From Proteiniphilum sp. UBA1403 (GTDB lineage: Bacteria; Bacteroidota; Bacteroidia; Bacteroidales; Dysgonomonadaceae), in contig DBQD01000047.1 in assembly GCA_002305715.1 (NCBI GenBank), forward strand, positions 38,035-57,831: a stretch of 19,797 nt of DNA. The letters run 5' to 3'. A program made the translations under genes and the position numbers. Under the pieces are notes generated by a model. The model worked only from the letters and a program-made list of their open reading frames with translations. It ran no database searches and was not told the origin of the DNA. Within the stretch, counting starts at the first letter, position 1. Every line of letters starts with the position of its first letter. Positions 7,509 through 15,857 of the stretch are shown piece after piece.

Positions 7509-8186
7509 TCAATCTTCCTTCAAACGTATATTATTCATTTGGCGCAATATTTGAGCCTGTCGTTTCTGCATGTATGCCGACGGTTTTTTAGAATTATACA
7601 CACGTGGATTGGGCAATGTGGCAGCAATCAAAGCCGATTGTGAGGCGGTGAGTTTTTTGGCAGAAGTATTAAAATGATGGCGTGCTACCGCTTCCGCTCC
7701 ATATATACCTTTACCCGTCTCCATACAATTGAGATATACCTCCAGTATACGTTTTTTGTCCCACATCAATTCAATGAGCAGGGTAAAATAAACCTCCAGC
7801 CCTTTTCTAACCCAGGAAGAACGAGGCCACAGAAAAAGATTTTTTGCAGTTTGTTGGGAGATTGTACTTGCGCCGCGCGCCTTTTTGCGCGTTTTATTTT
7901 CTCTCAGAGCCTTCTCAATTTCTACACGATCAAATCCATTGTGCATGTAGAAGCGTTGATCTTCCGACGCAAGGACCGCACGTTTCAGATTATCAGAGAT
8001 TTGGTCGTAGGGCACCCACTTATGATGGTGTTGTGGCATCTCACCCTTCTTCAGTGACTCAACAATGCGGATACCCATGAGGGGTGTGAAGTAAACCGGT
8101 ACAAATCGAAATAACAATACACTTCCAATAGAGAGAATAAAAAACCAAAGTATTATCTTTCGACAAAAACGCACCAATTTTCTCAT
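7509..8186 (-). CDS. mtgA: Monofunctional biosynthetic peptidoglycan transglycosylase
   Basis: The 225-residue protein is a GT51 glycosyltransferase that polymerises lipid II into glycan strands on the outer face of the inner membrane, without a transpeptidase domain. An N-terminal membrane anchor spans about residues 9-28. The GT51 motifs follow in order. EDQRFYMHNGFD (75-86) holds catalytic Glu75. RGASTISQQTAKNLFL spans 104-119. RKGLE (127-131) holds the second catalytic Glu131. KKRILEVYLNCMETGKGIYG (144-163) completes the set. Length is typical for MtgA. It is the last gene of the SDR-trmO-peptidase-mtgA run, 44 bases after the peptidase-like gene, with a -7 match in that gap that may give it its own promoter. 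Confidence 0.95.
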   Translation of the reverse strand: MRKLVRFCRKIILWFFILSIGSVLLFRFVPVYFTPLMGIRIVESLKKGEMPQHHHKWVPYDQISDNLKRAVLASEDQRFYMHNGFDRVEIEKALRENKTRKKARGASTISQQTAKNLFLWPRSSWVRKGLEVYFTLLIELMWDKKRILEVYLNCMETGKGIYGAEAVARHHFNTSAKKLTASQSALIAATLPNPRVYNSKKPSAYMQKRQAQILRQMNNIRLKED

Positions 8187-8213
8187 GTTATACCACTTTT
8201 ACAAATCAGGCCG

Positions 8214-8221
8214 CAAATTTA
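8214..8221 (-). promoter_or_regulatory. Possible -7 promoter element ahead of mtgA
   Basis: TAAATTTG on the minus strand matches TAnnTTTG exactly and lies about 27 bases before the mtgA ATG, in the short gap after the peptidase-like gene. No convincing TTTG is found 19-21 bases further upstream, so this is a tentative internal promoter. Confidence 0.35.
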
Positions 8222-8230
8222 CACAAAAAA

Positions 8231-9529
8231 TTATTTCTTCCGAGAAAGTAGATAGTCGCCACTCCCTGTTTTTTCAATGAAGAAACCATCATTGAGCACT
8301 AAACTCCATCCCTCCCCCAACACCATATTATCCTTTATATCTGTTGGTTCCGAAACAATCACCCAGCGCCAGTCCGACCTCAACAATGCCCCTCCCCCAC
8401 TCACGGTAAGTATTCCCCAATAATCGCTTATTTGCATGGTAAAATACACAATCCCTTCATCCTCATCGAGAGGTATAATGTTTTCAAAATCATATGAGAT
8501 ATTGATCTCTCCCAGTCGTATCTCCAGGTGCGGATCTTCCAAAAATTTCTTTCTATAAATGTCGAGACGAGCATTGTTCGATATTTCCCGTTTCAGCTCC
8601 TCATCCACAATAAACCGACCATTGTATTCATCGGCTACCTGATTAACATACCTCTCCAAAATAATACGCATATCCATACCAAAAGCTTCTGCAAACAGCG
8701 AAGTAAGATCGGTCTCGTTGTCCAGATTCTTGTGCCAGTTATTGTCTTTCTGATAGAGGAAGAACCCATATACCGGCACAGTTTCATAGGCGAATGTACG
8801 TACATAGGATGGGATTTTATCGAAAGCCATAATACGCGTAATGAGGTAATTTCGCAACTCCCATTTATTGCGTCCACTCATCATCTGGCCAGTGTAGCTC
8901 GCCAGTCCCTCCAACAGTTCGAGGCTATTCTCCGATGAGTCAGAGCCTCTGAAGAGTAAATGCCTATATTTTCTAAATATCAAAGCATTGCGTAAATGCA
9001 CCTCAGCCTGTGTCAGTCGAGGAGCTAGTAACGCCTCCTTCAGGGCCGCCATTTCAAGGCGTAGGTAGATGCGTCCCTCCCTATCATTTAGATGAATATT
9101 ATCTTCCCGTTGGAATTCAAACCCTAGCGATGTTTGTGCAACATGAAACAGTTCGTGAGTAATAATGTCTATTCGGTCCTGTTTAAGAGGCGACAAAGGT
9201 AGTTTCAGCATGGCCCAGTGGGTTCCGCACCATTCAATGTCTGTATTAGAAATGGTTATCTCTTTGGGTAATCTACCCCGATAAACTTTTTTACTACGTT
9301 TAAGTATTCCTTCCTCATCGGCAACATTAGCATAAACCTCTCTAGTTTCAGGATCCACCATTAGGATGGGGCCATAAATATCCCTATCCCATAACGAGGC
9401 ATGTTCTTTTGTGGCTTGCTGTACCTCACTGAAATATACAGCAATACTATCTTCAGAAATTGGAGATGTCTGAGCAGCCACAGCAGAAAAGAACTGACTC
9501 ACCATCCATATTCCTATGAGAGGCTTCAT
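8231..9529 (-). CDS. Exported HExxH metallopeptidase-like protein, unknown family
   Basis: The 432-residue product begins with a signal-peptide-like segment: short hydrophobic residues 4-17, then AVAAQ, with likely cleavage after residue 18 or 19. There is no lipobox Cys, so it is probably periplasmic. HELFH at 125-129 is a classic HExxH zinc motif. LEGLASYTG, with Glu207 78 residues after the second His, is a plausible third ligand in the EGxA style of gluzincins. The middle (150-300) is mostly helical, and the C-terminal part (350-430) looks like beta strands. I do not recognise a named family, and no substrate is implied. Its ATG overlaps the trmO stop codon by four bases (ATGA), implying translational coupling; mtgA follows. 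An envelope role beside the transglycosylase is conceivable but not shown. Confidence 0.75.
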   Translation of the reverse strand: MKPLIGIWMVSQFFSAVAAQTSPISEDSIAVYFSEVQQATKEHASLWDRDIYGPILMVDPETREVYANVADEEGILKRSKKVYRGRLPKEITISNTDIEWCGTHWAMLKLPLSPLKQDRIDIITHELFHVAQTSLGFEFQREDNIHLNDREGRIYLRLEMAALKEALLAPRLTQAEVHLRNALIFRKYRHLLFRGSDSSENSLELLEGLASYTGQMMSGRNKWELRNYLITRIMAFDKIPSYVRTFAYETVPVYGFFLYQKDNNWHKNLDNETDLTSLFAEAFGMDMRIILERYVNQVADEYNGRFIVDEELKREISNNARLDIYRKKFLEDPHLEIRLGEINISYDFENIIPLDEDEGIVYFTMQISDYWGILTVSGGGALLRSDWRWVIVSEPTDIKDNMVLGEGWSLVLNDGFFIEKTGSGDYLLSRKK

Positions 9530-10197
9530 TCTTTCTTTACATCGACAACAGTCAATAAATTAGCATTCACTTTAAACAAGATATCTATACCGGCAAAAAT
9601 AATCCCATAGACTCTTTCGGAATCATCCTGATACGAAGGTCTGGGATCGTTAGCCAGAACTTCCTCCAACGTTGTATGCAGTGTAGTGGGTATATCAGAC
9701 CGTAATGCTTCTGGTATCACCACCTTAAGCTTCTCCATCTCAATCGGTTCGGTAAATCCACCCACGGCAGTGGGGTGACTATCTGCATATTTGAGATAGG
9801 GCTTTATGTCGTAGATGGGGGTACCGTTCATCAGATCGGCACCTAGTACATGCAATACAGGACCATTTACTGTCTGCCATTCAATTCTCTCCAGTCTCAC
9901 CGAGGAGAGTCCAATTGGATTTGGTCGAAAGGGAGAGCGCGTAGCAAAGACACCCAATTTTTTATTTCCCCCCAAACGTGGAGGACGAACCAACGGCGAC
10001 CATCCATTTCGTTTATTTTCAGAGAATTCCCAAATGAGCCATATGTGTGAGAAACCATCCAACCCTCTCAGCACATCCATATTGCGATAAGCCGGCTCAA
10101 ATACAATTTGCCCTCTTAAGGACTCTACCAAACCGCTTTGCCTCGGTATACCGAACTTGGTTGTAAAATCGGTATGGATATGCGCAATAATTTTCAT
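9526..10197 (-). CDS. trmO: tRNA m6t6A37 methyltransferase TrmO (TsaA/YaeB family)
   Basis: The 223-residue protein has the single-sheet beta-barrel TsaA/UPF0066 domain of TrmO, which uses S-adenosylmethionine to N6-methylate t6A at position 37 of certain threonine tRNAs. The signature DGFSHIWLIWEF is at 47-58, and GVFATRSPFRPNPIGLSSV at 82-100 is the hallmark. The segment around GTPIYDIKPYLKYADS (125-140) is also conserved. The C-terminal 75 residues form the smaller domain seen in longer members, including a DPRPSYQ motif. It follows the SDR gene by 9 bases and overlaps the peptidase-like gene by 4. The family is certain; the exact tRNA target is inferred from Escherichia coli. Confidence 0.92.
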   Translation of the reverse strand: MKIIAHIHTDFTTKFGIPRQSGLVESLRGQIVFEPAYRNMDVLRGLDGFSHIWLIWEFSENKRNGWSPLVRPPRLGGNKKLGVFATRSPFRPNPIGLSSVRLERIEWQTVNGPVLHVLGADLMNGTPIYDIKPYLKYADSHPTAVGGFTEPIEMEKLKVVIPEALRSDIPTTLHTTLEEVLANDPRPSYQDDSERVYGIIFAGIDILFKVNANLLTVVDVKKE

Positions 10198-10206
10198 TGC
10201 AACGAG

Positions 10207-10983
10207 TTATTGCATCATGATCTTAGCTGAAAGTCGGGTCACCCATTTTCTGGGTAAAAAACGAATTGCAACCGGTGCCAGCCTATTCATGGTTCCATGA
10301 ATTACAACCGGTTTTCCTTTCATCATAGCCCTATATCCCAATTCAGCTACCTCTTTAGCATCGGCAATTTGTACATTCTTCACCAGCTGCGAAGCGCTCA
10401 TTTTTGACACCTCCCCAAAATGCGTACTTGTGGGACCGGGACAAAGCGCAGTAACGGTGATATTATCTTTCTTCAGCTCCTCACCCACAGCCTCGGACAG
10501 ATGGAGCACGAACGACTTTGTCGCAAAGTAAACTGCCATCATTGGCCCAGGTTGAAAAGCAGCAGTAGAAGAGACATTGAGTATCTTTCCCGCTTTTCGT
10601 CCTTTCCAATCCTTCACATACAGATGAGTGAGGTGTGTAAGCGTTGTCACATTAAGAGCTATCATCCGTTCGTAACAATCCCAATCAGCATCCACAAAGG
10701 CGCCATAGTCACCAAATCCAGCGTTATTCACCAGATAATCAATATCGCCCACCTTTTCTTTCACCTCATTATAGAGAGCCTGTGCCGCTGCAGCATCACT
10801 AAGATCGGCCACCACATTAATAACAGAAACAGCATAAGTCTCCTCAATCTCAACTTTAATCCTACCCAGCTCATCTGCACTGCGAGCAACCAACACCAAG
10901 TTGTGTCCCTTCATTGCAAAAATATAGGCCAACTCCTTGCCTATTCCTTTCGATGCACCTGTGATTAATGCCGTTTTGCTCAT
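10207..10983 (-). CDS. Short-chain dehydrogenase/reductase (classical SDR)
   Basis: This is a classical SDR of 258 residues with an NAD(P)-binding Rossmann fold. The cofactor motif TGASKGIG lies at 8-15, NNAG at 86-89 and NVS near 136-138. The catalytic set is Ser139, Tyr152 and Lys156 (YFATK). An Arg after the second strand (VLVARS) hints at NADP preference, which is inference. The C-terminus RFLPRKWVTRLSAKIM is basic and amphipathic, as in the DltE/YqjQ-like branch. The substrate is unknown. I use ATG 10983 rather than the upstream in-frame TTG at 10989. It is the first gene of the run SDR-trmO-peptidase-mtgA, with a -7 promoter match just upstream. Confidence 0.93.
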   Translation of the reverse strand: MSKTALITGASKGIGKELAYIFAMKGHNLVLVARSADELGRIKVEIEETYAVSVINVVADLSDAAAAQALYNEVKEKVGDIDYLVNNAGFGDYGAFVDADWDCYERMIALNVTTLTHLTHLYVKDWKGRKAGKILNVSSTAAFQPGPMMAVYFATKSFVLHLSEAVGEELKKDNITVTALCPGPTSTHFGEVSKMSASQLVKNVQIADAKEVAELGYRAMMKGKPVVIHGTMNRLAPVAIRFLPRKWVTRLSAKIMMQ

Positions 10984-11000
10984 TCTCAATCAATTTACTA

Positions 11001-11008
11001 CAAATTTA
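11001..11008 (-). promoter_or_regulatory. -7 promoter element ahead of the SDR-trmO run
   Basis: TAAATTTG on the minus strand is an exact TAnnTTTG match, 17 bases before the SDR ATG and in the 87-base gap after rodA. This would give a very short leader. No good TTTG is seen at the -33 position. Confidence 0.45.
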
Positions 11009-11070
11009 AATTATTTTCCTTCATACCTATCATATAGAGGGATATTTTTACGGAATGAAGGCGATAGCGA

Positions 11071-12531
11071 TTAATTTCGTTTGCGTGATTTATCTATCCG
11101 AAGGAAGATAAAAAGTAGAATGGTAAACCCCCATAGCGAGGAACCACCATAACTAAAGAAGGGCAATGGAATACCAATCACCGGCATGATTCCAATCACC
11201 ATGCCAATGTTTACCATCAGGTGAAAGATGAAGATACTAACCACCCCATATCCATAGACACGCCCAAAGGTCGACGTCTGCCGTTCGGCCAGATTCAGCA
11301 ACCGCAATATAAATACCAAAAAAAGCAACAAAACTATGGCAGAGCCAATGAAACCATGCTCTTCACCAATGGTACAGAATATAAAGTCGGTATCCTGCTC
11401 GGGAACATACTTCAGTTTAGTCTGGGTGCCATTGAGGAACCCCTTACCGGTAAGTCCCCCTGAGCCTATTGCAATCTTCGACTGTCCCACGTGATAGCCA
11501 GCCCCACTCAAATCCTGCTCCATACCCAAGGTTACTTTAATACGCATCTGCTGATGAGGTTGCAGCACATCGTAAAAAACATACTCTACCGACTCAAGAA
11601 AGAGAAATGATCCCAACAAGAATGAGATAATAAACAGATAGCTTTTCTTACGGTGTTGGAAAAAGAGTAAAAGTAAGTAGATAGCTACCAATGAAATAGC
11701 GATTATGGCGGTGATACCCCAATCAATTTTAACATTGAAAAAAGAAATCAGGTAAGAAACCAGAAAGACTGTTGTGGCCATCAATAAAATTGTGAATACC
11801 TCACGCTTCCTTTTCAGATAATTCCACACCATTGCTGCAGCAAACACAATAATCAATATGAGCGTAATCAGTTCACCTTTCGACAAGATACCAACCTGCA
11901 CATCAGAAAACTTAATACCCAGCACAAAATAGACTACCGCAGCTATTCCCATGAAGAGCACACCTCCGGGAAGCCCTTCGCGATAAAGCACCAATATTAA
12001 CGAGAGGTACACCAATGCCGTACCTGTTTCACTCTGAGCTATTACCAGGATCACCGGCAGCAAAATGATGCCGCATACAATCAACAAGTTATTGCGTTCC
12101 AGCAAACGAAAGTTGTACCCATTGAAGACTCTTGCCAGTGACAGAGCAATAATGAATTTCATAAATTCGGCAGGTTGTAACCGAACAGGACCAATGATTA
12201 ACCAAGAGCGCGACCCGTTAATTTCATGCGCAACAACAAGTGTCAGTAACAACAGTGCAATACCAACAAGATAAAAAACAAAGGAATAGGTTTCATAGAA
12301 TCCCACTTCAATCTTCAACAAAGAGAAAGCGATTATCAACGATGTACCTATCCAAACAAGCTGCATCCCTGCCCTACTTGAGAGATCGAACATACTGGAT
12401 GCATTCTCCAGATCAAAACTTGCAGCATATATGTTTAGCCAACCCAGGAGCACAAAAAGCAGGTAGAAGCCTACCGTCACCCAGTCGGTCCTCCCCTTTT
12501 CAATTATCTCCTTGCTACCCTGATAAACCAT
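11071..12531 (-). CDS. rodA: Rod-shape SEDS peptidoglycan polymerase RodA (long form)
   Basis: The 486-residue multi-pass inner-membrane protein is the SEDS glycosyltransferase that works with PBP2 in the elongasome. Signatures are NGSRSWLIIGPVRLQPAEFMK (split as NGSRSWLII and QPAEFMK), QSETGTAL near 166-173, YHVGQSKIAIGSGG (346-359) and GKGFLNGTQ. EQDTDFIF holds Asp382, the position of the essential Asp of E. coli RodA. The C-terminal GIPLPFFSYGGSS motif is intact. The usual length is about 370-400. The extra length here is a roughly 100-residue hydrophobic insertion (about 205-320), rich in Ile/Leu with several additional membrane segments, placed between the QSETGTA region and the QQMRIKV segment. 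It is last in the operon, 33 bases after mrdA. Confidence 0.95.
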   Translation of the reverse strand: MVYQGSKEIIEKGRTDWVTVGFYLLFVLLGWLNIYAASFDLENASSMFDLSSRAGMQLVWIGTSLIIAFSLLKIEVGFYETYSFVFYLVGIALLLLTLVVAHEINGSRSWLIIGPVRLQPAEFMKFIIALSLARVFNGYNFRLLERNNLLIVCGIILLPVILVIAQSETGTALVYLSLILVLYREGLPGGVLFMGIAAVVYFVLGIKFSDVQVGILSKGELITLILIIVFAAAMVWNYLKRKREVFTILLMATTVFLVSYLISFFNVKIDWGITAIIAISLVAIYLLLLFFQHRKKSYLFIISFLLGSFLFLESVEYVFYDVLQPHQQMRIKVTLGMEQDLSGAGYHVGQSKIAIGSGGLTGKGFLNGTQTKLKYVPEQDTDFIFCTIGEEHGFIGSAIVLLLFLVFILRLLNLAERQTSTFGRVYGYGVVSIFIFHLMVNIGMVIGIMPVIGIPLPFFSYGGSSLWGFTILLFIFLRIDKSRKRN

Positions 12532-12564
12532 GCTATTTTTGCTCGTTGATAATCACGTTAATAA

Positions 12565-14466
12565 TTACTTTGCCGGTAGGTTCCGAATATATGCATGCGG
12601 CAATATTACACGGTTGATGATGGATGTTTCCAACCATTTATCGCTCTCGGGCACCTCACCATGGAAGAATTTCTGCAACATGAGTCGCGCAATAGGTACT
12701 GCGTTGGTTGCACCAAAACGACCATTTTCAACCAACACCGCAATTGCAACTTGCGGATCATCTTTCGGTGCAAAGCCCATAAAGATGGAGTGGTCGTCAC
12801 CATGAGGGTTTTCCGATGTTCCTGTTTTACCGCACACTTCCACAAATGGAGCCAAGTTAATACCGCGACAGGTACCAAAGTTAACCGCATCGGCCATCCC
12901 CTGTACTGTTAACTCATAATACTCCCTATAGATTCCTGTCTCACGTCGAGTGGTATATTTCTCTTCCAATGGTGCCCCTTTCCGTTCGCGCACCACATGA
13001 GGCGTATAAAAATAGCCCCTGTTTGCGATGGTTGCACCCAGGTTGGCAATCTGTAGGGGTGTCGCCAATATCTCCCCTTGGCCAATCGCAATGGAGATGA
13101 TGTTGTGTGCCACCCAGCGATCGTTTTTGAAAACATTGGAATAAAACTTGCTATTGGGAATAAACCCTCTTTTTTCAGAAGGTAGATCCACCCCTAGCGG
13201 ATAACCATACCCCATGCTAACCATGTAATCGCGCCACACATCAAATGCATTGAGGGTACTTCCATATTTCGATCTGTTACCCAACATATTATTAAGTCCG
13301 TAACAAAAGAAAGAATTGCAGGAAGTTGCGAGAGCAGGTTCCAAAGAAATTGGTGAAGCATGTCCGTGGCATCCTGGTCGCCCTCCCAATGGAGGGTATC
13401 CACCAAAGCAGGAGTATCTTGTTTCCGGCGTTATGATTCCTTCCTGAAGAAAAATGAGTCCCTGCGTCGGTTTAAAAGTTGATCCCGGTGGATAAGTACC
13501 TGCTATTGCCCGGTTTATTAAAGGCTTATATGGATTTCTCTCCAACTCCAGGTAGTTCGATATGAACGATTTTCCGGTCAGTCGCACCGGATCATATGTA
13601 GGAGCCGACACCATGGCAAGGATCTCACCAGTTTTCGGTTCGATCATCACAATACTACCTACTTTATTTTGCATGAGCAATTCGCCATAGGCTTGTAAAT
13701 CGATGTCGATACTCAAGGTCAGGTCTCTTCCCGATTTCGGAGCCTTATCCTGTCTCCCTTCATCGTAACGTCCCTGAATTCTCCCGTGCGCATCACGAAG
13801 CAATATCTCCACCCCTTTTTCGCCCCTAAGATCCTCTTCGTGTGAAAGTTCTATTCCCGACTTACCCACATAATCTCCCCGAACATAATAAGGATCTGCC
13901 GCCATTTTGTTTTTATCCACTTCGGCCACATAGCCCAATATAAGTCCCATATTTGGGTAATTATATTGTCGTTCCGTTCTGTTTTGGATGTAGATACCGG
14001 GAAATTTATAGAGTTTCTCCTGAAGCAATCCATATTCTTCCACATCGAGCTGCGACATGAACAGTTGCGGTGTATAGGAAGAGTATCCCGGATTCTTGCG
14101 ACGATCTTTCATATCGGCATTCAGCGCATGAAAACGTTCCATGCTTATATTCAGTGTGCGGCAAAAGTCGAGTGTATCAAACTCCTTCATCTCTCTCACC
14201 ACCATCATCACATCGTATGTTGGTCGGTTGTAAACCAACAATTTCCCTTTCCGATCATAAATGGCACCCCTTGACGGATAAAGAGGTCTCCGCAAGAAAG
14301 CGTTACTGTCGGCATAATCACGGTATTGGGGACTCAATATTTGCAAGTTAAACAGTTGAACAAGGTATACAATGGCTAAGATCACCACAGTTGCGGCAAT
14401 CACATATTTCCTTTTGGCCAACGAATTATACTTGTTCACCACGTTTTTTTCTAAAAATAAAGCCAT
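12565..14466 (-). CDS. mrdA: Penicillin-binding protein 2, elongation-specific transpeptidase
   Basis: The 633-residue class B PBP cross-links peptidoglycan during lateral growth, paired with RodA. One membrane anchor lies at about 20-42. The N-terminal pedestal begins with PSRGAIYDRKG (64-74). The transpeptidase domain has STFK (329-332, catalytic Ser329), SCN (382-384) and KTG (547-549). A Cys-containing loop (SCFGGYPP to GRPGCHGH, about 352-368) near the active site is also present in the PBP2 proteins I know. The ATG at 14466 overlaps the end of mreD by 41 bases. It is the only ATG near the membrane segment, but GTG codons at 14442 and 14439 would also give a sensible N-terminus, so the start is uncertain by up to nine residues. 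Confidence 0.96.
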   Translation of the reverse strand: MALFLEKNVVNKYNSLAKRKYVIAATVVILAIVYLVQLFNLQILSPQYRDYADSNAFLRRPLYPSRGAIYDRKGKLLVYNRPTYDVMMVVREMKEFDTLDFCRTLNISMERFHALNADMKDRRKNPGYSSYTPQLFMSQLDVEEYGLLQEKLYKFPGIYIQNRTERQYNYPNMGLILGYVAEVDKNKMAADPYYVRGDYVGKSGIELSHEEDLRGEKGVEILLRDAHGRIQGRYDEGRQDKAPKSGRDLTLSIDIDLQAYGELLMQNKVGSIVMIEPKTGEILAMVSAPTYDPVRLTGKSFISNYLELERNPYKPLINRAIAGTYPPGSTFKPTQGLIFLQEGIITPETRYSCFGGYPPLGGRPGCHGHASPISLEPALATSCNSFFCYGLNNMLGNRSKYGSTLNAFDVWRDYMVSMGYGYPLGVDLPSEKRGFIPNSKFYSNVFKNDRWVAHNIISIAIGQGEILATPLQIANLGATIANRGYFYTPHVVRERKGAPLEEKYTTRRETGIYREYYELTVQGMADAVNFGTCRGINLAPFVEVCGKTGTSENPHGDDHSIFMGFAPKDDPQVAIAVLVENGRFGATNAVPIARLMLQKFFHGEVPESDKWLETSIINRVILPHAYIRNLPAK

Positions 14467-14944
14467 CCAACCCTAGAATCAGCAGGATGGAAATGAAAGA
14501 CGAAGCGGCGATACGTAACAAGGTTTCCCGAAGATTAAACAACGTGAACGACTCAATGAAAAAAAGGAGGGTTAGGTGTGTCAAGACCATCATAATCGTA
14601 AACCGAATAAAAGGTCCAGGAACAGTATTGATACCGGGCACAAACGTATCATACTCCTCTTTTTCAAAGAAAAGGTACATAAATTGTTTCCGAAATGCCG
14701 CAATAATGGTTGTGGCAGCAGCATTCATGCCGGGTGTATTCAAAAATATATCGATGATCAGTCCCAATAGAAACCCAGATATGATTACATAAAAAAGATT
14801 CCTACCCATTGGCAACTTCAACAGAAAATAGAGATAGAGCACCGGTGTAGCAATCCCATAGAGGCTTACTCTGCTAAGCAATAACACTTGTAGCAGAATC
14901 AACAATACAAAAAGTAGAATTTCAAACGGATTACTCGGTTTCAT
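14426..14944 (-). CDS. mreD: Rod-shape determining protein MreD
   Basis: This is a small, very hydrophobic protein of 172 residues with about five or six membrane segments (roughly 8-24, 30-45, 50-70, 113-131 and 142-162). It has no enzyme motifs. The segment SGFLLGLIIDIFLNTPGMNA, with a charged Asp in a membrane segment, is typical of Bacteroidetes MreD. MreD is the inner-membrane partner of MreC in the elongasome. The call is firm because of gene order: it starts 3 bases after mreC and runs 41 bases into mrdA. Confidence 0.93.
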   Translation of the reverse strand: MKPSNPFEILLFVLLILLQVLLLSRVSLYGIATPVLYLYFLLKLPMGRNLFYVIISGFLLGLIIDIFLNTPGMNAAATTIIAAFRKQFMYLFFEKEEYDTFVPGINTVPGPFIRFTIMMVLTHLTLLFFIESFTLFNLRETLLRIAASSFISILLILGLDGFIFRKKRGEQV

Positions 14945-14947
14945 TTT

Positions 14948-15796
14948 TCACTGGTGCAAAGTATCTTCAAGCCTTTGCTGCTCGTCGTAATACATATCTT
15001 TTATTACCAACACATCCTGGAGCGTATAAAAATTCGTTGCCAGTTGAATGTTGAATGTATTGAAGTTATCATCTCGCGATTTACCCATTTCATGTACGAA
15101 TCCGATAATGGTATTCCTCGGAAATATTCGCGAGAAGCTGGTTAACACTGTGTCACCCTTATTAAAAAGTTCGTGTTTAGGCAAATCCTGTAATTGGGCA
15201 TGACGGACATTTGTTCCATCCCACGAAACAGAACCATAATTTTCAGAGTTTTTCAATTTGGCACTCATCCGAAACTTCGGGTTAATGACAGGAATAACCA
15301 CCGAAAAATTGGACGACACATTGGCAACCACTCCCACCACACCCTTTTGAGAGATCACGCCCATATCGCGTTTTATGCCGTGAGATGCACCCTTATTGAG
15401 TGTGATGAAATTGTTAACCCCCGAAAAGCTCAGGTTGACCACCCCCGCCGGAATAAAATCGAATTGGGGTGCAACCAGCGTATCAATTGCAAAGGCTTTC
15501 ACCTCCAAGGTGTCGGTGTTGGAAACTTTTTCCAATTGCGCCAACAAGTCATGGTACCTCTTCTCCAGTTCAGCATTGCGAACCAACAACATTTCGTTAT
15601 TCTTTTTCAGCAAAAAGAAAGAACTGATGTTGTTGGATGTCGAATATAACCAGCCCGTTACACTATTTGCAGAGGTAAGATAGACACTCCGCTGGTATGA
15701 GTTATGAGCAAAAACAAGATAGAAGCTGAAAGCAATTAGTATGATTGCTACCAGCCAATGACTGTTCCGGAGGATGAAGTTGATAAGATTGCGCAT
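14948..15796 (-). CDS. mreC: Rod-shape determining protein MreC
   Basis: The 282-residue bitopic protein scaffolds the elongasome and activates PBP2/RodA from the periplasmic side. A short cytoplasmic N-terminus precedes one membrane span at about 13-30. A helical coiled-coil region follows at about 62-92. The paired beta-barrel domain runs from about 105 to 270, with LNKGASHGIKRDMGVIS and GVVGVVANVSS as its characteristic core. Length is usual for the family. It follows mreB by 60 bases, a gap largely filled by heptamer repeats, and is coupled closely to mreD. Confidence 0.95.
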   Translation of the reverse strand: MRNLINFILRNSHWLVAIILIAFSFYLVFAHNSYQRSVYLTSANSVTGWLYSTSNNISSFFLLKKNNEMLLVRNAELEKRYHDLLAQLEKVSNTDTLEVKAFAIDTLVAPQFDFIPAGVVNLSFSGVNNFITLNKGASHGIKRDMGVISQKGVVGVVANVSSNFSVVIPVINPKFRMSAKLKNSENYGSVSWDGTNVRHAQLQDLPKHELFNKGDTVLTSFSRIFPRNTIIGFVHEMGKSRDDNFNTFNIQLATNFYTLQDVLVIKDMYYDEQQRLEDTLHQ

Positions 15797-15822
15797 GCAA
15801 GCCTGCCATTGTCTATAATTGA

Positions 15823-15857
15823 AGCCAATAGCTTAAAGCTAAAAGCCAACAGCTATT
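15823..15857. repeat. Five-unit AGCYNNN heptamer repeat between mreB and mreC
   Basis: On the plus strand AGC occurs at 15823, 15830, 15837, 15844 and 15851, an exact 7-base period. The units are AGCCAAT, AGCTTAA, AGCTAAA, AGCCAAC and AGCTATT. The first four bases follow AGCY and the last three are variable and AT-biased. The run fills most of the 60-base gap, and its last base is the outer base of the mreB stop codon. Confidence 0.75.

Noticed and set aside
10420..10968. A 182-codon plus-strand open frame opposite the SDR gene
   Set aside because: It is antisense to clear SDR motifs, and the translation resembles no protein family.
15823..15857. Possible miniature CRISPR array
   Set aside because: The 7-base period with 3-base variable parts is far too short for repeats and spacers, and no cas genes are present.
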